The notes beneath the pieces were generated by a model, which saw only the letters and a list, made by a program, of their open reading frames with translations, did not search any database and was not told the origin of the DNA. A stretch of 64,000 bases of DNA from Aquimarina sp. TRL1 (GTDB lineage: Bacteria > Bacteroidota > Bacteroidia > Flavobacteriales > Flavobacteriaceae), in NCBI RefSeq assembly GCF_013365535.1, contig NZ_CP053590.1:5287144-5351143 (forward strand), given 5' to 3'. Position numbers and translations under genes: made by a program. Shown in pieces: positions 25,885 to 34,412 of the stretch. Each line of letters starts with the position of its first letter. Positions within the stretch are counted from its first letter, which is position 1.

Positions 25885-26544
25885 ATGACTGATACAATTA
25901 GCTATAAAATAAATAATGCCTATATGCTTCCATATGCAATTGCAATTGACGAAAACAAAATGGAACAGGCTGAAAAAAGCAATGAAATAATCTCTTCCTC
26001 GAGAGTTTATTTGATTTGTCGTATTCAAAAAAAAGGAATAATTTTTAAATCATTATCTAAACCCGAAGTATTATATGTGGGAGAGACTTTTAATAAGAAA
26101 AAAAGATTTAGCCCTCATAAAAAATTATTGAAAGCAACTACATTAATAAATCCAAAAGATGAATTAGTTGTATTCTTTTTACATATGCGATTTTCATTTT
26201 TCGGAATTAGTTTATTTCAAAATAATCCTGTTGACATTTTTAATGACATTAAAGATTTGTATAGTAAAACATCAGTAAAATTAGTTGAACGCTTTTTTAT
26301 TAAATTATTCAGACCAATACTAAACGAAAAACATAATGATGAAAAAATATCTGACGATAAACTCATTATTAAAAAACTAATCAATAATTCAATAGAATTC
26401 GTTACACTTGATGTTGGAATGAATGACTATTTATTCAATTTCGTTGGAGGAAACAGAATAGAAAAAATTGATTGGTATACTTTCAATTTAAATACGGAAG
26501 AGATAACATATGGACATCCAGCATTGGAAAACAACTATTGCTAA
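25885..26544 (+). CDS. Cassette 6: GIY-YIG-like domain protein
   Basis: A 219-aa protein. The pattern VYLICRI ... EVLYVGETFNKKKRFSPHKKL ... LVERFFIKLFRPILNEK resembles GIY-YIG nucleases: the two short beta strands, the Arg/His helix and the late Glu before a 'P.LN' end. The match is distant, so a nuclease role is inference. It lies 19 bp after the tRNA-like element, which could be its leader or target (speculative). The stop overlaps the attC by a few bases. Confidence 0.45.
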   Translation: MTDTISYKINNAYMLPYAIAIDENKMEQAEKSNEIISSSRVYLICRIQKKGIIFKSLSKPEVLYVGETFNKKKRFSPHKKLLKATTLINPKDELVVFFLHMRFSFFGISLFQNNPVDIFNDIKDLYSKTSVKLVERFFIKLFRPILNEKHNDEKISDDKLIIKKLINNSIEFVTLDVGMNDYLFNFVGGNRIEKIDWYTFNLNTEEITYGHPALENNYC

Positions 26545-26733
26545 CAATGTATAAAAAACATAGGGTGGTTAAGGCTTAATTTAAAAGTCCGTGTTTCTTT
26601 ACGAGGTCGCCAAATATAAAATTTGGCATTTTCAACAAAAAAGATAAAAGCAAAATATTATATTTGGCTTATTATCAAACCGAACCGTATCGCTTATCAC
26701 CTTGCCCTACGTTTCTTATACTCACCGTTACCT
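26539..26733 (+). repeat. attC site of cassette 6
   Basis: R'' TGCTAAC at 26539-26545, R' GTTACCT at 26727-26733; 195 bp. TATTGCTAAC is the exact reverse complement of the cassette start GTTAGCAATA. It shares the GCCAAAT..ATTTGGC core. Confidence 0.8.
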
Positions 26734-26759
26734 TTAATTATCCCCAAAAAAACTACTGA

Positions 26760-27482
26760 ATGTTCGACCAACTAACAATTGAAAAATTAGATTATTATGT
26801 TTATGCATTAATAAACCCGAATGACAATCGACCTTTTTATATCGGAAAAGGAATTGGAAACAGAGTGTTTAACCATCAAAATTGTGCGATTAAAGATGAG
26901 CATTCTAGTTTAAAACTAGACACAATTAGAGAAATTATTGATAATGGGAATAAAGTTGAACATATAATTATTAGACATGGACTGACTGAAAAAGAAGCAT
27001 TTGAAATCGAAGCATCAATAATTGATTTTGGAATTAAATTTGGATTTGAATTCTCTAATTTAGTTTTAGGTCATCACTCTAACGGAAAAGGACTTATGAC
27101 TGCTGACGAAATTGTTCGAATTCATAATGCAAAACCACTAACTGAATTAACAGACCCAGTAATTATAATAAACATCAACAAAAAATATGTGAGAGGGAAT
27201 TCAAGTAATGAAATTTATGAATCAACAAAACAAGCTTGGGTGGTTGGAGAACAAAAAAGGAAAACAACTAAATATGCACTTTCTGAATATTGTGGGATAG
27301 TAATCGAAGTTTTTGAAATTCACGAATGGTACGAAATTGAAACCCCGAATAATAAAAGAAAAAATCGTTGGGGATTTAATGGAGCAATTGCGAAACCTGA
27401 AATAAGAGAAAAATATATAAATAAATCGTTGGCTCACACAAAGAAAAAAGGCGCTGCTAATCCGATAAAATATAGACTATAA
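26760..27482 (+). CDS. Cassette 7: GIY-YIG nuclease domain protein (LEM-3-like)
   Basis: A 240-aa protein, ATG 32 bp inside the cassette. The N-terminal 95 residues are a clear GIY-YIG domain: YYVYALINPNDNRPFYIGKG, then GNRVFNH (Arg and His) and EKEAFEIEASII (metal-binding Glu). This resembles the LEM-3/Slx1-like branch. The C-terminal 130 residues contain SSNEIYESTKQAWVV and WGFNGAIAKPEIREKYINKS and may bind DNA or a partner. All nuclease residues seem present. Substrate unknown. Confidence 0.7.
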   Translation: MFDQLTIEKLDYYVYALINPNDNRPFYIGKGIGNRVFNHQNCAIKDEHSSLKLDTIREIIDNGNKVEHIIIRHGLTEKEAFEIEASIIDFGIKFGFEFSNLVLGHHSNGKGLMTADEIVRIHNAKPLTELTDPVIIININKKYVRGNSSNEIYESTKQAWVVGEQKRKTTKYALSEYCGIVIEVFEIHEWYEIETPNNKRKNRWGFNGAIAKPEIREKYINKSLAHTKKKGAANPIKYRL

Positions 27483-27497
27483 ACGAAAAATAACTAA

Positions 27498-27630
27498 AGG
27501 TAACAATGGCTATAATTCATTGCGGTTGAATTCCTTATCGGAATTCAACGCTTATTTATTATCTTTCGGTTACGGCGGAAAGAATCCTGCGGATTTTTCC
27601 GCAACGAAATCATAGCCTAGACCGTTGTAT
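27498..27630 (+). repeat. attC site of cassette 7
   Basis: R'' AGGTAAC at 27498-27504, R' GTTGTAT at 27624-27630. TAAAGGTAAC is the exact reverse complement of the cassette 7 start GTTACCTTTA. It includes nested GAATTCAACC-type and CCGC/GCGG-type hairpins. Confidence 0.8.
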
Positions 27631-27636
27631 ACAATT

Positions 27637-28107
27637 ATGAAAAAAATCTTATTCTTGTTGATATTAGTCTCTATCTTCTCTTCTTGTTCAAATAAGAGAC
27701 AAGAGGTTCAAGGTGATTTATACTTTAAGCTAATTGATATAGGGAGTTTCTATAAAACTGATGATGAAACATTTGCAAAATTTGAGAAATCTCTAGATAG
27801 CTTGCGATTAAGTAAAAATATATCCCCAGATGAATTAGAAGTGATTAGAATTTTCGATCTACTTAAAAAAAATGATCTATTAAAATCGCCATGGATTAAT
27901 TTAAAAACAGAATCCAAAATCATTAAAATATTCTTAACACAAAAGGAATATAATAAGATTGAGAAATTTAAACGGAATCAACTTGTGAAAAACAACGAAA
28001 AGGTTGAATTAAAAATTCTAGTCGAAGAACTTGACAATGGAATTTATTATTCGAACGAAATATCGGAGTTTAAAAAAGTTGACGGAAAAACACACTGGAG
28101 AAAATAA
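27637..28107 (+). CDS. Cassette 8: small lipoprotein of unknown function
   Basis: A 156-aa protein from the ATG at 27637, 12 bp inside the cassette; the 4-codon longer frame starts on the junction itself. It has a signal peptide with a lipobox (IFSSC, Cys about 17), then a charged helical domain with many Lys/Glu (FEKSLDSLRLSKNI, EVIRIFDLLKKNDLL). No family recognised. Envelope location is the only safe statement. Confidence 0.6.
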   Translation: MKKILFLLILVSIFSSCSNKRQEVQGDLYFKLIDIGSFYKTDDETFAKFEKSLDSLRLSKNISPDELEVIRIFDLLKKNDLLKSPWINLKTESKIIKIFLTQKEYNKIEKFKRNQLVKNNEKVELKILVEELDNGIYYSNEISEFKKVDGKTHWRK

Positions 28108-28113
28108 AACTGT

Positions 28114-28284
28114 ATACAACACTATATATGTGATCATAGCAGCAAAATGATCAATCAAATGGTTGTGGTATATTTATGATGGCGCAATGCTTGCAAAAAG
28201 TAAAAGTTAGCAACCAATGCGCAGAAAAACCAAAAAGCAAGGTAATATTTTGCCCTGCTACGACACATATATTAAACGTTAGAG
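28114..28284 (+). repeat. attC site of cassette 8
   Basis: R'' ATACAAC at 28114-28120, R' GTTAGAG at 28278-28284; 171 bp. TGTATACAAC is the exact reverse complement of the cassette 8 start. The right part (AAGGTAATATTTTGCCCTGC) belongs to the family of sites 11, 17 and 18. Confidence 0.8.
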
Positions 28285-28295
28285 ATAATTAAAAA

Positions 28296-28934
28296 ATGAA
28301 AGAGGAACTTGACAAATACATATTAGAAAATTTTCCAAAGTTCTCAATATCCAAACCTGTATTTAGGCTAACTAATTCTATACGCTTTGAACTAGGCCCT
28401 GAAGATATCCCCACATCAAATACAAAGTATTTTGTTGAAGCTATCAGAAGAGCAACAGCGATTACTTCTTTTGCCCTCAAAAACACTGAAGATGTATACA
28501 TCATCTATCAAGAATGTACAGATGGGAATGAAATAACCCCATCCCCATTACTATTAAAGACTTTCAATTCAGTTCAAGGATCTATGGCTGTTTATCCATA
28601 CATCGAAGATGATGGTGAAAAACTTGAATGGAGAAGAATAATAAAAAAAGTGAAAGCAAATGACTCACTAATACTTGAACTTATTCCGGCCATAATAAAT
28701 GTTGACTTCCCTAGCCAATCACCGCGAATTGAAGGAGAGTTATTTTTTATAATCAAAGGCTCAAATACAATTATTAATATCTATGATGACAGAGGAATGG
28801 ATGTTGGCGCAAAAGAATTACTAAGCCTAAAGGAATTATACAAAAACTTCAATGATTGGATATTGGAATATGACAGAGAAGAAATAGATGAAAAATTTAA
28901 AAAAACTATCTCTAACACTGTATATAGCAAATAG
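28296..28934 (+). CDS. Cassette 9: DUF3885-like protein, copy 2
   Basis: The 212-aa product is identical to that of cassette 4. I see no nucleotide difference from 23775-24536 to 28277-29038, a constant offset of 4502 bp over 762 bp. The identity starts at the GTT junction and ends inside the attC. The perfect match points to a recent duplication. As in cassette 4, the last codons overlap the R'' box. Function unknown. Confidence 0.75.
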   Translation: MKEELDKYILENFPKFSISKPVFRLTNSIRFELGPEDIPTSNTKYFVEAIRRATAITSFALKNTEDVYIIYQECTDGNEITPSPLLLKTFNSVQGSMAVYPYIEDDGEKLEWRRIIKKVKANDSLILELIPAIINVDFPSQSPRIEGELFFIIKGSNTIINIYDDRGMDVGAKELLSLKELYKNFNDWILEYDREEIDEKFKKTISNTVYSK

Positions 28935-29097
28935 GGCTCACGTTATTTAAGAATGTAAATTGCTAAAATAATATTCGCCAAATCGTTAATTTGGCTTTTA
29001 ATAAAAGATAAAAACAAAAATAAACGTTCGGCTTGGTGTTAATCCGAAAAGTTAGTGTCTTTTTACACGCTACTACTCATACACGAAACCGTTATAC
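28910..29097 (+). repeat. attC site of cassette 9 (hybrid)
   Basis: R'' CTCTAAC at 28910-28916, R' GTTATAC at 29091-29097. The left two thirds are identical to site 4. The right third (from TTAATCCGA) instead resembles the right side of site 5, so the site is a mosaic. Confidence 0.75.
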
Positions 29098-29153
29098 CAC
29101 ATTAGGACTGTAACAAATTAAAAAACTTGATGTCCTTATTGAAACATTAATCA

Positions 29154-30566
29154 ATGAATATTAAAGCTCAATTAAAATCATCAATTTTTCTTATCTTAAT
29201 TCTAGCTTCTTGCCAAAGACCAATGCCTAATAAAAGTATTAGTGGAGTTTGGATTCAAGAAGGTTATGGTAGAATTATAACAATCAAAGATTCCACTTAC
29301 ACATATTTTAATACAACTGAAAATTCTTGTTTACCATTAATTTCAAATGGTAAATTAACCGATAGATTTAGAATCGTAGATTTCAAAAATGACAAGCTTA
29401 TTTTAAATCCAGGTGGTATTGTTGATTATGGTTTCACAAGGTCGGATAAACTTCCTGAATATTGTGTAAATCACAACATAAAAAAAGATCATTCCCCTGA
29501 ACTAAATTTCAACATTTTATGGAATACTTTTGATAAACATTATGCGTTTTTCGAACAACGTAATATCGATTGGAATAGCGTAAAAATAGAATATCAAGAG
29601 AACTTAAAAAACATTCAGTCCGATAAGGAATTGTATAATCTTTTCGCAGATATTTTAAACAGCTTTAATGATGGACACATCAGATTAGATGTACCAGATT
29701 CATTGAGAGTAAAAAATGTCATTAGCAAAAAGAATGAAAACCGAAAAACAAAAAAGGAAGTAATAAACGATATTGTAACTACTTATTTGAACGGTTTCAA
29801 GAGTTATAATAATGACCTTATACAATGGGGAATTCTGAAAAAAGAAAATATAGGTTACATTGTGATTACGGATATGAACAATTTCTCTAATTACATTCCA
29901 AATCAAGATTTAACAGCACAAGAGTTTAAACAAGAATATGAAAAAGTTCTGGAAACTAAATCTGGCATTACTCAATTAGATGATGAGCTTAAAGGAGTTG
30001 ATTTTGCTATGAACAAAATTCTGTCAGATTTGGCAGAAACTAATTCCATAATTATTGATTTACGATTTAACGGTGGTGGCTATGAAACTGTCGCATTAAA
30101 ACTATTGAGTCATTTCATTAAAGAACAAAAACACATTCTATCAATTAAGGCAAAAAATGGGAATAATTACACAAATGAGCAAGAATATATTTTAAACCCA
30201 GCGAAGAACGTTTATCAAGGAAAAGTGACAGTATTAACAAGTCACAATACAGCAAGTGCTGCCGAAATTTTTGCTCTTGGTACAATGGCTTACCCTGAAA
30301 TAAAACGTTTTGGTTCTTCAACAAATGGAATTTTTTCTGAAATTTTATGGAAAAACTTACCGAATGGCTGGGAGTTTAGCTTATCTAATGAAGTTTATAG
30401 CGACCCAAAAGGAAACATTTATGAAATTACAGGAGTGCCGCCCAACTATGAAACTGATTACCCAAAAGACAGAACCAGTTTTTACAACAGTTTTTATAAG
30501 GGAAACGAGTTTAAAGATATTGGAATTGACAAAATAATAACGTGGCATAACACGGTCTATAAGTAA
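29154..30566 (+). CDS. Cassette 10: S41-family peptidase lipoprotein
   Basis: A 470-aa protein, one of the largest cargo products. It has a signal and lipobox (LASC, Cys about 20), then an N-terminal domain of about 90 residues. The tail-specific protease core follows: NFNILWNTFDKHYAFF, NSFNDGHIRL, IIDLRFNGGG, VTVLTSHNTASAAEIFA (catalytic Ser in TASAAE) and ITGVPPNYE. It is probably an active serine protease in the envelope. The final residues (ITWHNTVYK) are encoded within the attC left end. Confidence 0.8.
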   Translation: MNIKAQLKSSIFLILILASCQRPMPNKSISGVWIQEGYGRIITIKDSTYTYFNTTENSCLPLISNGKLTDRFRIVDFKNDKLILNPGGIVDYGFTRSDKLPEYCVNHNIKKDHSPELNFNILWNTFDKHYAFFEQRNIDWNSVKIEYQENLKNIQSDKELYNLFADILNSFNDGHIRLDVPDSLRVKNVISKKNENRKTKKEVINDIVTTYLNGFKSYNNDLIQWGILKKENIGYIVITDMNNFSNYIPNQDLTAQEFKQEYEKVLETKSGITQLDDELKGVDFAMNKILSDLAETNSIIIDLRFNGGGYETVALKLLSHFIKEQKHILSIKAKNGNNYTNEQEYILNPAKNVYQGKVTVLTSHNTASAAEIFALGTMAYPEIKRFGSSTNGIFSEILWKNLPNGWEFSLSNEVYSDPKGNIYEITGVPPNYETDYPKDRTSFYNSFYKGNEFKDIGIDKIITWHNTVYK

Positions 30567-30676
30567 TAGCGGTTTAAGTGATAAAATGAAAGTAAGTAAA
30601 TATAAAAAAGAGCAGTGCAAAACCGAAAGGTAAATGAGTAGAAATCCGCTACTTTTCATACACTAGACCGTTAGAG
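30545..30676 (+). repeat. attC site of cassette 10
   Basis: R'' GCATAAC at 30545-30551 inside the peptidase gene, R' GTTAGAG at 30670-30676. GTGGCATAAC matches the reverse complement of the cassette start GTTATACCAC in 9 of 10 positions. Confidence 0.75.
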
Positions 30677-30689
30677 TACATTTTGAATA

Positions 30690-31070
30690 ATGAATGAAAT
30701 TTTTGACTTAATTTACAGACTTCTAAAATGGATTTCAGAACTTACAGGACTGACATATCGTGAAGTAAATATCATTGTCTATTTTATAGTAATTCCAACG
30801 TTTTTTGTTTTCTTGATCAGTAAAATTCTCAAGAAAAAACACCTAATTATTAGCTTTCTGGTTTTAGTTCTAATATTATTTTTAATTATACCAGATTTCG
30901 AAATTTTCTCAGATAAATTATTTGATCTATCTGTAGATTTTTTAAACTGGTTTGAACATATTGGATTGAATTATGTACAAGCATCAGTTGTGATTTGTGT
31001 GATTGTACCAGTTTTGATCATAATATTATTACTTTATTTAAACAAAAAGCAGAACGCAACTCGAAATTGA
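30690..31070 (+). CDS. Cassette 11: small polytopic membrane protein
   Basis: A 126-aa protein with three hydrophobic helices: IIVYFIVIPTFFVFLIS (about 28-44), LIISFLVLVLILFLII (about 52-67) and a C-terminal VVICVIVPVLIIILLLYL (about 100-117). The two amphipathic stretches LLKWISELTGLTYREVNI and FLNWFEHIGLNYVQASV resemble each other, suggesting an internal duplication. No family recognised. The ATG is 19 bp inside the cassette. Confidence 0.6.
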   Translation: MNEIFDLIYRLLKWISELTGLTYREVNIIVYFIVIPTFFVFLISKILKKKHLIISFLVLVLILFLIIPDFEIFSDKLFDLSVDFLNWFEHIGLNYVQASVVICVIVPVLIIILLLYLNKKQNATRN

Positions 31071-31186
31071 TAATCAGAAAGCGGAGGAAATGTGAAAAAC
31101 GGAACGCAAGAGGAATGTGAAATTGAAAAATATTTATGGAAGTTTAATCGAATCCAAACGAAAAGTGAAACGTAAAAAAACACGCA

Positions 31187-31356
31187 CTCTAGCATCAAGT
31201 ATATATCATAGCAGGTTTTTGGGTTGATTTGAAGGCTCGTGTATAGTTGCTATTGTGCAAAGATTTTATGGCAAGAAAATTATAAAATCAGCGCAGAAAA
31301 TGTCAATAGCAAGGTAACATTTTACCCTACTACGCCACTTATAGTAAACGTTATGC
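31187..31356 (+). repeat. attC site of cassette 11
   Basis: Degenerate R'' CTCTAGC at 31187-31193, R' GTTATGC at 31350-31356. GCACTCTAGC matches the expected complement of GTTAGAGTAC in 8 of 10. The right part AAGGTAACATTTTACCCTAC is shared with site 18. Confidence 0.65.
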
Positions 31357-31369
31357 TTAATGCTGAAAA

Positions 31370-31819
31370 ATGAAACTATCTGAATATAACATCAAAACTT
31401 TTTTATTATCCGCTAATCAAAAAATTGAGGAAAATGCTGAATTCATTTCTGATCAGCTAAATAAAGGAAGTGATATGGATTTTGTAACATATCCGCCAAA
31501 TTGTGGTTTTACCCAAGAAGAATATAACTCTTTAGAAAAATTAAAAAATGACCCGAATTTAAAAAGTGCATTAAGAAAAATTTTGGCTGACAACTCTGCT
31601 GGAGTTTTGTTCGATTTATTTAATATAATTGACGGAACTTCAGAACCTGATGAGAGTTTTGGAAAATGGACTGAAATTTGTTTTGTTGACAAAACGGATG
31701 AATTAGCAGAAAACCTAGATTTTCTTCACGATGAACTTTATGACAAATATTGGGATTGGAGAAAAATAAGACCTGAAAAAGGGTGGAAACTTGACAATTA
31801 CGATGGCGTGGTAAAATAA
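31370..31819 (+). CDS. Cassette 12: orphan acidic protein
   Basis: A 149-aa acidic, probably soluble protein; the ATG is 19 bp after the junction. It contains FTQEEYNSLEKLKNDPNLKSALRKIL, GVLFDLFNIIDGTSEP and a tryptophan-rich end (YDKYWDWRKIRPEKGW). I do not recognise the family. Small acidic single-gene cassettes are sometimes immunity or antidote proteins, but nothing here shows that. Confidence 0.6.
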   Translation: MKLSEYNIKTFLLSANQKIEENAEFISDQLNKGSDMDFVTYPPNCGFTQEEYNSLEKLKNDPNLKSALRKILADNSAGVLFDLFNIIDGTSEPDESFGKWTEICFVDKTDELAENLDFLHDELYDKYWDWRKIRPEKGWKLDNYDGVVK

Positions 31820-31828
31820 AAACACAAA

Positions 31829-31960
31829 GCACAACAATGCATAAAAATAATTGCGGTTTAATCGCTAAAACGAAAATGAATTTATAGAACAAACAGCAGT
31901 AACAAACGGAAAAGCTATAGCATAAAAACCCGCTACTATTCTTATGCGTTACCGTTGTAA
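31829..31960 (+). repeat. attC site of cassette 12
   Basis: R'' GCACAAC at 31829-31835, R' GTTGTAA at 31954-31960. AAAGCACAAC matches the complement of GTTATGCTTA in 8 of 10. The arms ATGCATAA/TTATGCGT pair. Confidence 0.7.
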
Positions 31961-31977
31961 TTCATCAATCTAAATCA

Positions 31978-32634
31978 ATGAGATATAAGGCAATTTTTAA
32001 AGACAAATCACACTATTCACTATTTGGTGAAGAGTATTTTACTGATAAGCGGGTCTTCTGGGCTAGTCATCAATCAAACCTCATTGGGTTTAGCTCAAAT
32101 GTTTGCAAGAAAGGTCGACCAATAAAAATCTTAGATTCTGTGAACCAAAACGAAATTTTATTCAGTAGTGATAAGGAATTTGATGATTGGTATACAAAAA
32201 ATCAATCTCGTGATTTTGATTTTGGGTTTAGTGATTTAACTAACGAGTCTGAGATTATTAATGAGACAAAAATAAGAATGAATCAGATACTTAACTTTTT
32301 GAAAGATGAATTGTCTAAACTTGAAAAAAGCTCCCTAGACCCATGGAGAATTGATGGGGGTTATAAAGAACTGGAAAAGAAATTAATAGTAGCACAAAAC
32401 TCAATCGAAGTGATTGAATCAAGAAACTCTGAATTCTCAAAATCAGATACTTTTAAACAAATTAAAAAAGGCTTCAAAATTCCACAAGACATTAAGATTG
32501 ACAGTTACAACATTGTTGCATTCAGCAAGCAAGCCCATGAAAAACTTGATCAGTCAAAATTGATTGAATTATGTAAATCGAACATTAATCAGATAATTGA
32601 ACAAAAAAAACAACAAAAATACAACACTATGTAA
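31978..32634 (+). CDS. Cassette 13: orphan protein with coiled-coil segments
   Basis: A 218-aa protein, ATG 23 bp inside the cassette. The N-terminal 75 residues are mixed alpha/beta. The middle (ETKIRMNQILNFLKDELSKLEKS and YKELEKKLIVAQNSIEVIES) is likely coiled coil. The C-terminus is basic and glutamine-rich (EQKKQQKYNTM), with its last codons on the attC. No family recognised. Confidence 0.55.
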   Translation: MRYKAIFKDKSHYSLFGEEYFTDKRVFWASHQSNLIGFSSNVCKKGRPIKILDSVNQNEILFSSDKEFDDWYTKNQSRDFDFGFSDLTNESEIINETKIRMNQILNFLKDELSKLEKSSLDPWRIDGGYKELEKKLIVAQNSIEVIESRNSEFSKSDTFKQIKKGFKIPQDIKIDSYNIVAFSKQAHEKLDQSKLIELCKSNINQIIEQKKQQKYNTM

Positions 32635-32661
32635 AAATGCATTTTACATTAAACGTTGGTG
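32619..32661 (+). repeat. Minimal attC site of cassette 13 (43 bp)
   Basis: R'' ATACAAC at 32619-32625, R' GTTGGTG at 32655-32661. The whole site is one short hairpin (TGTAAAAATG/CATTTTACA-like arms) with almost no terminal loop. Complementarity to the own cassette start is 8 of 10. Confidence 0.65.
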
Positions 32662-32675
32662 GCAATTGAATATAA

Positions 32676-33716
32676 ATGAAATTAAATCTATTTAGAAAAA
32701 ATAAAGTGGACTTTAATCTCCCAAGCACATATCGAACTAAAGTAATTGAAGGAGTTTCAATTCCAGGAATTATCAGAAATGGAACGCATTTTTTTGTGGA
32801 CTTAGAAGTATATGAAGACGGTCGGGTTGAATGCTGGAATTTTGAAGATTTCGAGCATTTCAAAAAAGACGTCAAAAGAGGTTGGGTTGCTGTTAATATT
32901 CCTAATGGTGAAGAAATCTCAATTCATAGTCTTGGAAGTTGGACTGTAAGTGATGGTTCATGGAATTACAACAAAGATTCATTTATTGATTACGTTTGGT
33001 CAATTGTTAAACACCTAAATCCGAAACTGGACAACATTTACAGCTATTCGGAGAAAAAAGTTAATGGAGTAACAATTGGTGAAAGCGGAAAAGGAAAAAT
33101 CTATAAGGAAAAGAAAAGAACCCCAAACGACCCATTTCCTGAAAAAATAAAAGGTACGGGAATTAACCTTTTCTTTAAGGACGAGAAAGGTGAATATCAT
33201 TTAGTGAGATTCGATGTTTATGACCAAGAATCAATATGGGTTAATCGATTTGAGGAGCCCTTTGAGATATCATTGACTCAATTTGAACAAATGATCTTAG
33301 AAGAAAAGATACTGACAGAATTACCTATTAGCACTCAAGTAAATATCTTTGGATTAGGCTTTTTCAAAATTAAAGAAGAACGGTATTCAGCGAAAATATC
33401 AGAAAAACTACTAGAAGTAAAAGACACAATTCGGGTGTTAAATGGAGAACCTTCAACCATTGAATTATGTCGAGAGATATATCAAAAATATATGGGTAAT
33501 CCCACAGTAAGATTAAAGGAAGAATTAAAAGAAGCTTATGAGAATATTCCTGAACATGAGAGAATGTATGTAGGTGATATGGACGTGAAGGATACGGCAG
33601 TAAGAATGATTATTTATGGGGAGCAGGAAATTGAGAACTGGTCCCATTACCAAGTAGCTAAAGAAATGGGGGAAGAACTTCCCTCTATTAGCATTCCTAA
33701 ACCCAAAAAAGAATAA
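32676..33716 (+). CDS. Cassette 14: orphan protein with tandem related domains
   Basis: A 346-aa soluble protein, ATG 20 bp after the junction. Two halves look related: the N-terminal IIRNGTHFFVDLEVYEDGRVECWNFEDFEHF and the middle GINLFFKDEKGEYHLVRFDVYDQESIWVNRFEEPFEI share the pattern of a beta-rich unit ending in W and an acidic FE motif. The C-terminal third is helical and contains LKEAYENIPEHERMYVGDMDVKD. Function unknown, and I know no named family with certainty. Confidence 0.55.
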   Translation: MKLNLFRKNKVDFNLPSTYRTKVIEGVSIPGIIRNGTHFFVDLEVYEDGRVECWNFEDFEHFKKDVKRGWVAVNIPNGEEISIHSLGSWTVSDGSWNYNKDSFIDYVWSIVKHLNPKLDNIYSYSEKKVNGVTIGESGKGKIYKEKKRTPNDPFPEKIKGTGINLFFKDEKGEYHLVRFDVYDQESIWVNRFEEPFEISLTQFEQMILEEKILTELPISTQVNIFGLGFFKIKEERYSAKISEKLLEVKDTIRVLNGEPSTIELCREIYQKYMGNPTVRLKEELKEAYENIPEHERMYVGDMDVKDTAVRMIIYGEQEIENWSHYQVAKEMGEELPSISIPKPKKE

Positions 33717-33723
33717 AAACTAC

Positions 33724-33777
33724 CACCAACAAGGTGTAAAAATGCATTAAAAACGTATTTTATACTAAACGTTCCCT
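33724..33777 (+). repeat. attC site of cassette 14 (54 bp)
   Basis: R'' CACCAAC at 33724-33730, R' GTTCCCT at 33771-33777. The outer box matches the complement of the cassette start GTTGGTGGCA in 9 of 10. It is a compact hairpin, similar to sites 13 and 22. Confidence 0.75.
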
Positions 33778-33808
33778 ACAATTTGAATCAATCCTAAATA
33801 AAAGTAAG

Positions 33809-34372
33809 TTGAAAGATTTAATTCCTTTAAAAATCGGTAATGAATGGATTTACAAACAGACTATTTATAATAAAAAAACATTTAAAACTAAGGAACGAAT
33901 AGTAACAAATAAAGTCATCGATTCATGGGAAGATGAAAATAAGATGTATATAATTAATATTTTTGATGAGGAGTATTTTGTCCGTAACACCGAGAAAGGT
34001 TTGAGGCGTTCTAATTTTGAAAAAAAAGTTTTTATAACTAGATCTTTATTTTTAAAACACCCAAATACAATTGAAAACACTCCTTTTGAATATACTGAAA
34101 TTACCGAGTTCTATGACATGGGAGATAGTTTTAGTATGTCCGAGATAGCAACTAGTAAAATCACCTTATTCTCTAAGTATATAGACCTGAAAATTAATAA
34201 CAAAACATATACTTGTTGTCAATATATAATAAGTCCTATTACTGAAGTTAATAATGAAATGGAAAATTATAAAACAACAATATACATTGCGTTAGGTGTC
34301 GGGATAGTAAAACACATTAAGGAAAATGAAAACGAAATAATTTCGAGTGAATTAACAAGTAAAAAACTGTAG
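33809..34372 (+). CDS. Cassette 15: orphan protein
   Basis: A 187-aa protein opening with TTG at 33809 (KDLIPLKIGNEWIYKQTIYN), 37 bp inside the cassette. The start reads like the small secreted or lipoprotein domains that begin 'PL..GN.W.Y', seen in many Bacteroidota proteins, but no signal peptide is visible from this start. The rest is beta-rich, with a CC pair (KTYTCCQYI). Function unknown. Confidence 0.5.
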   Translation: MKDLIPLKIGNEWIYKQTIYNKKTFKTKERIVTNKVIDSWEDENKMYIINIFDEEYFVRNTEKGLRRSNFEKKVFITRSLFLKHPNTIENTPFEYTEITEFYDMGDSFSMSEIATSKITLFSKYIDLKINNKTYTCCQYIISPITEVNNEMENYKTTIYIALGVGIVKHIKENENEIISSELTSKKL

Positions 34373-34399
34373 ACAACAAGGTACATAAAACCGTTAACT
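34371..34399 (+). repeat. Truncated attC of cassette 15 (29 bp)
   Basis: R'' AGACAAC at 34371-34377 and R' GTTAACT at 34393-34399 enclose only 15 bp, too short to fold into a full attC. TGTAGACAAC still matches the complement of the cassette start in 8 of 10. Probably a deleted, inactive site. Confidence 0.5.
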
Positions 34400-34412
34400 A
34401 TTATAGAAAACA

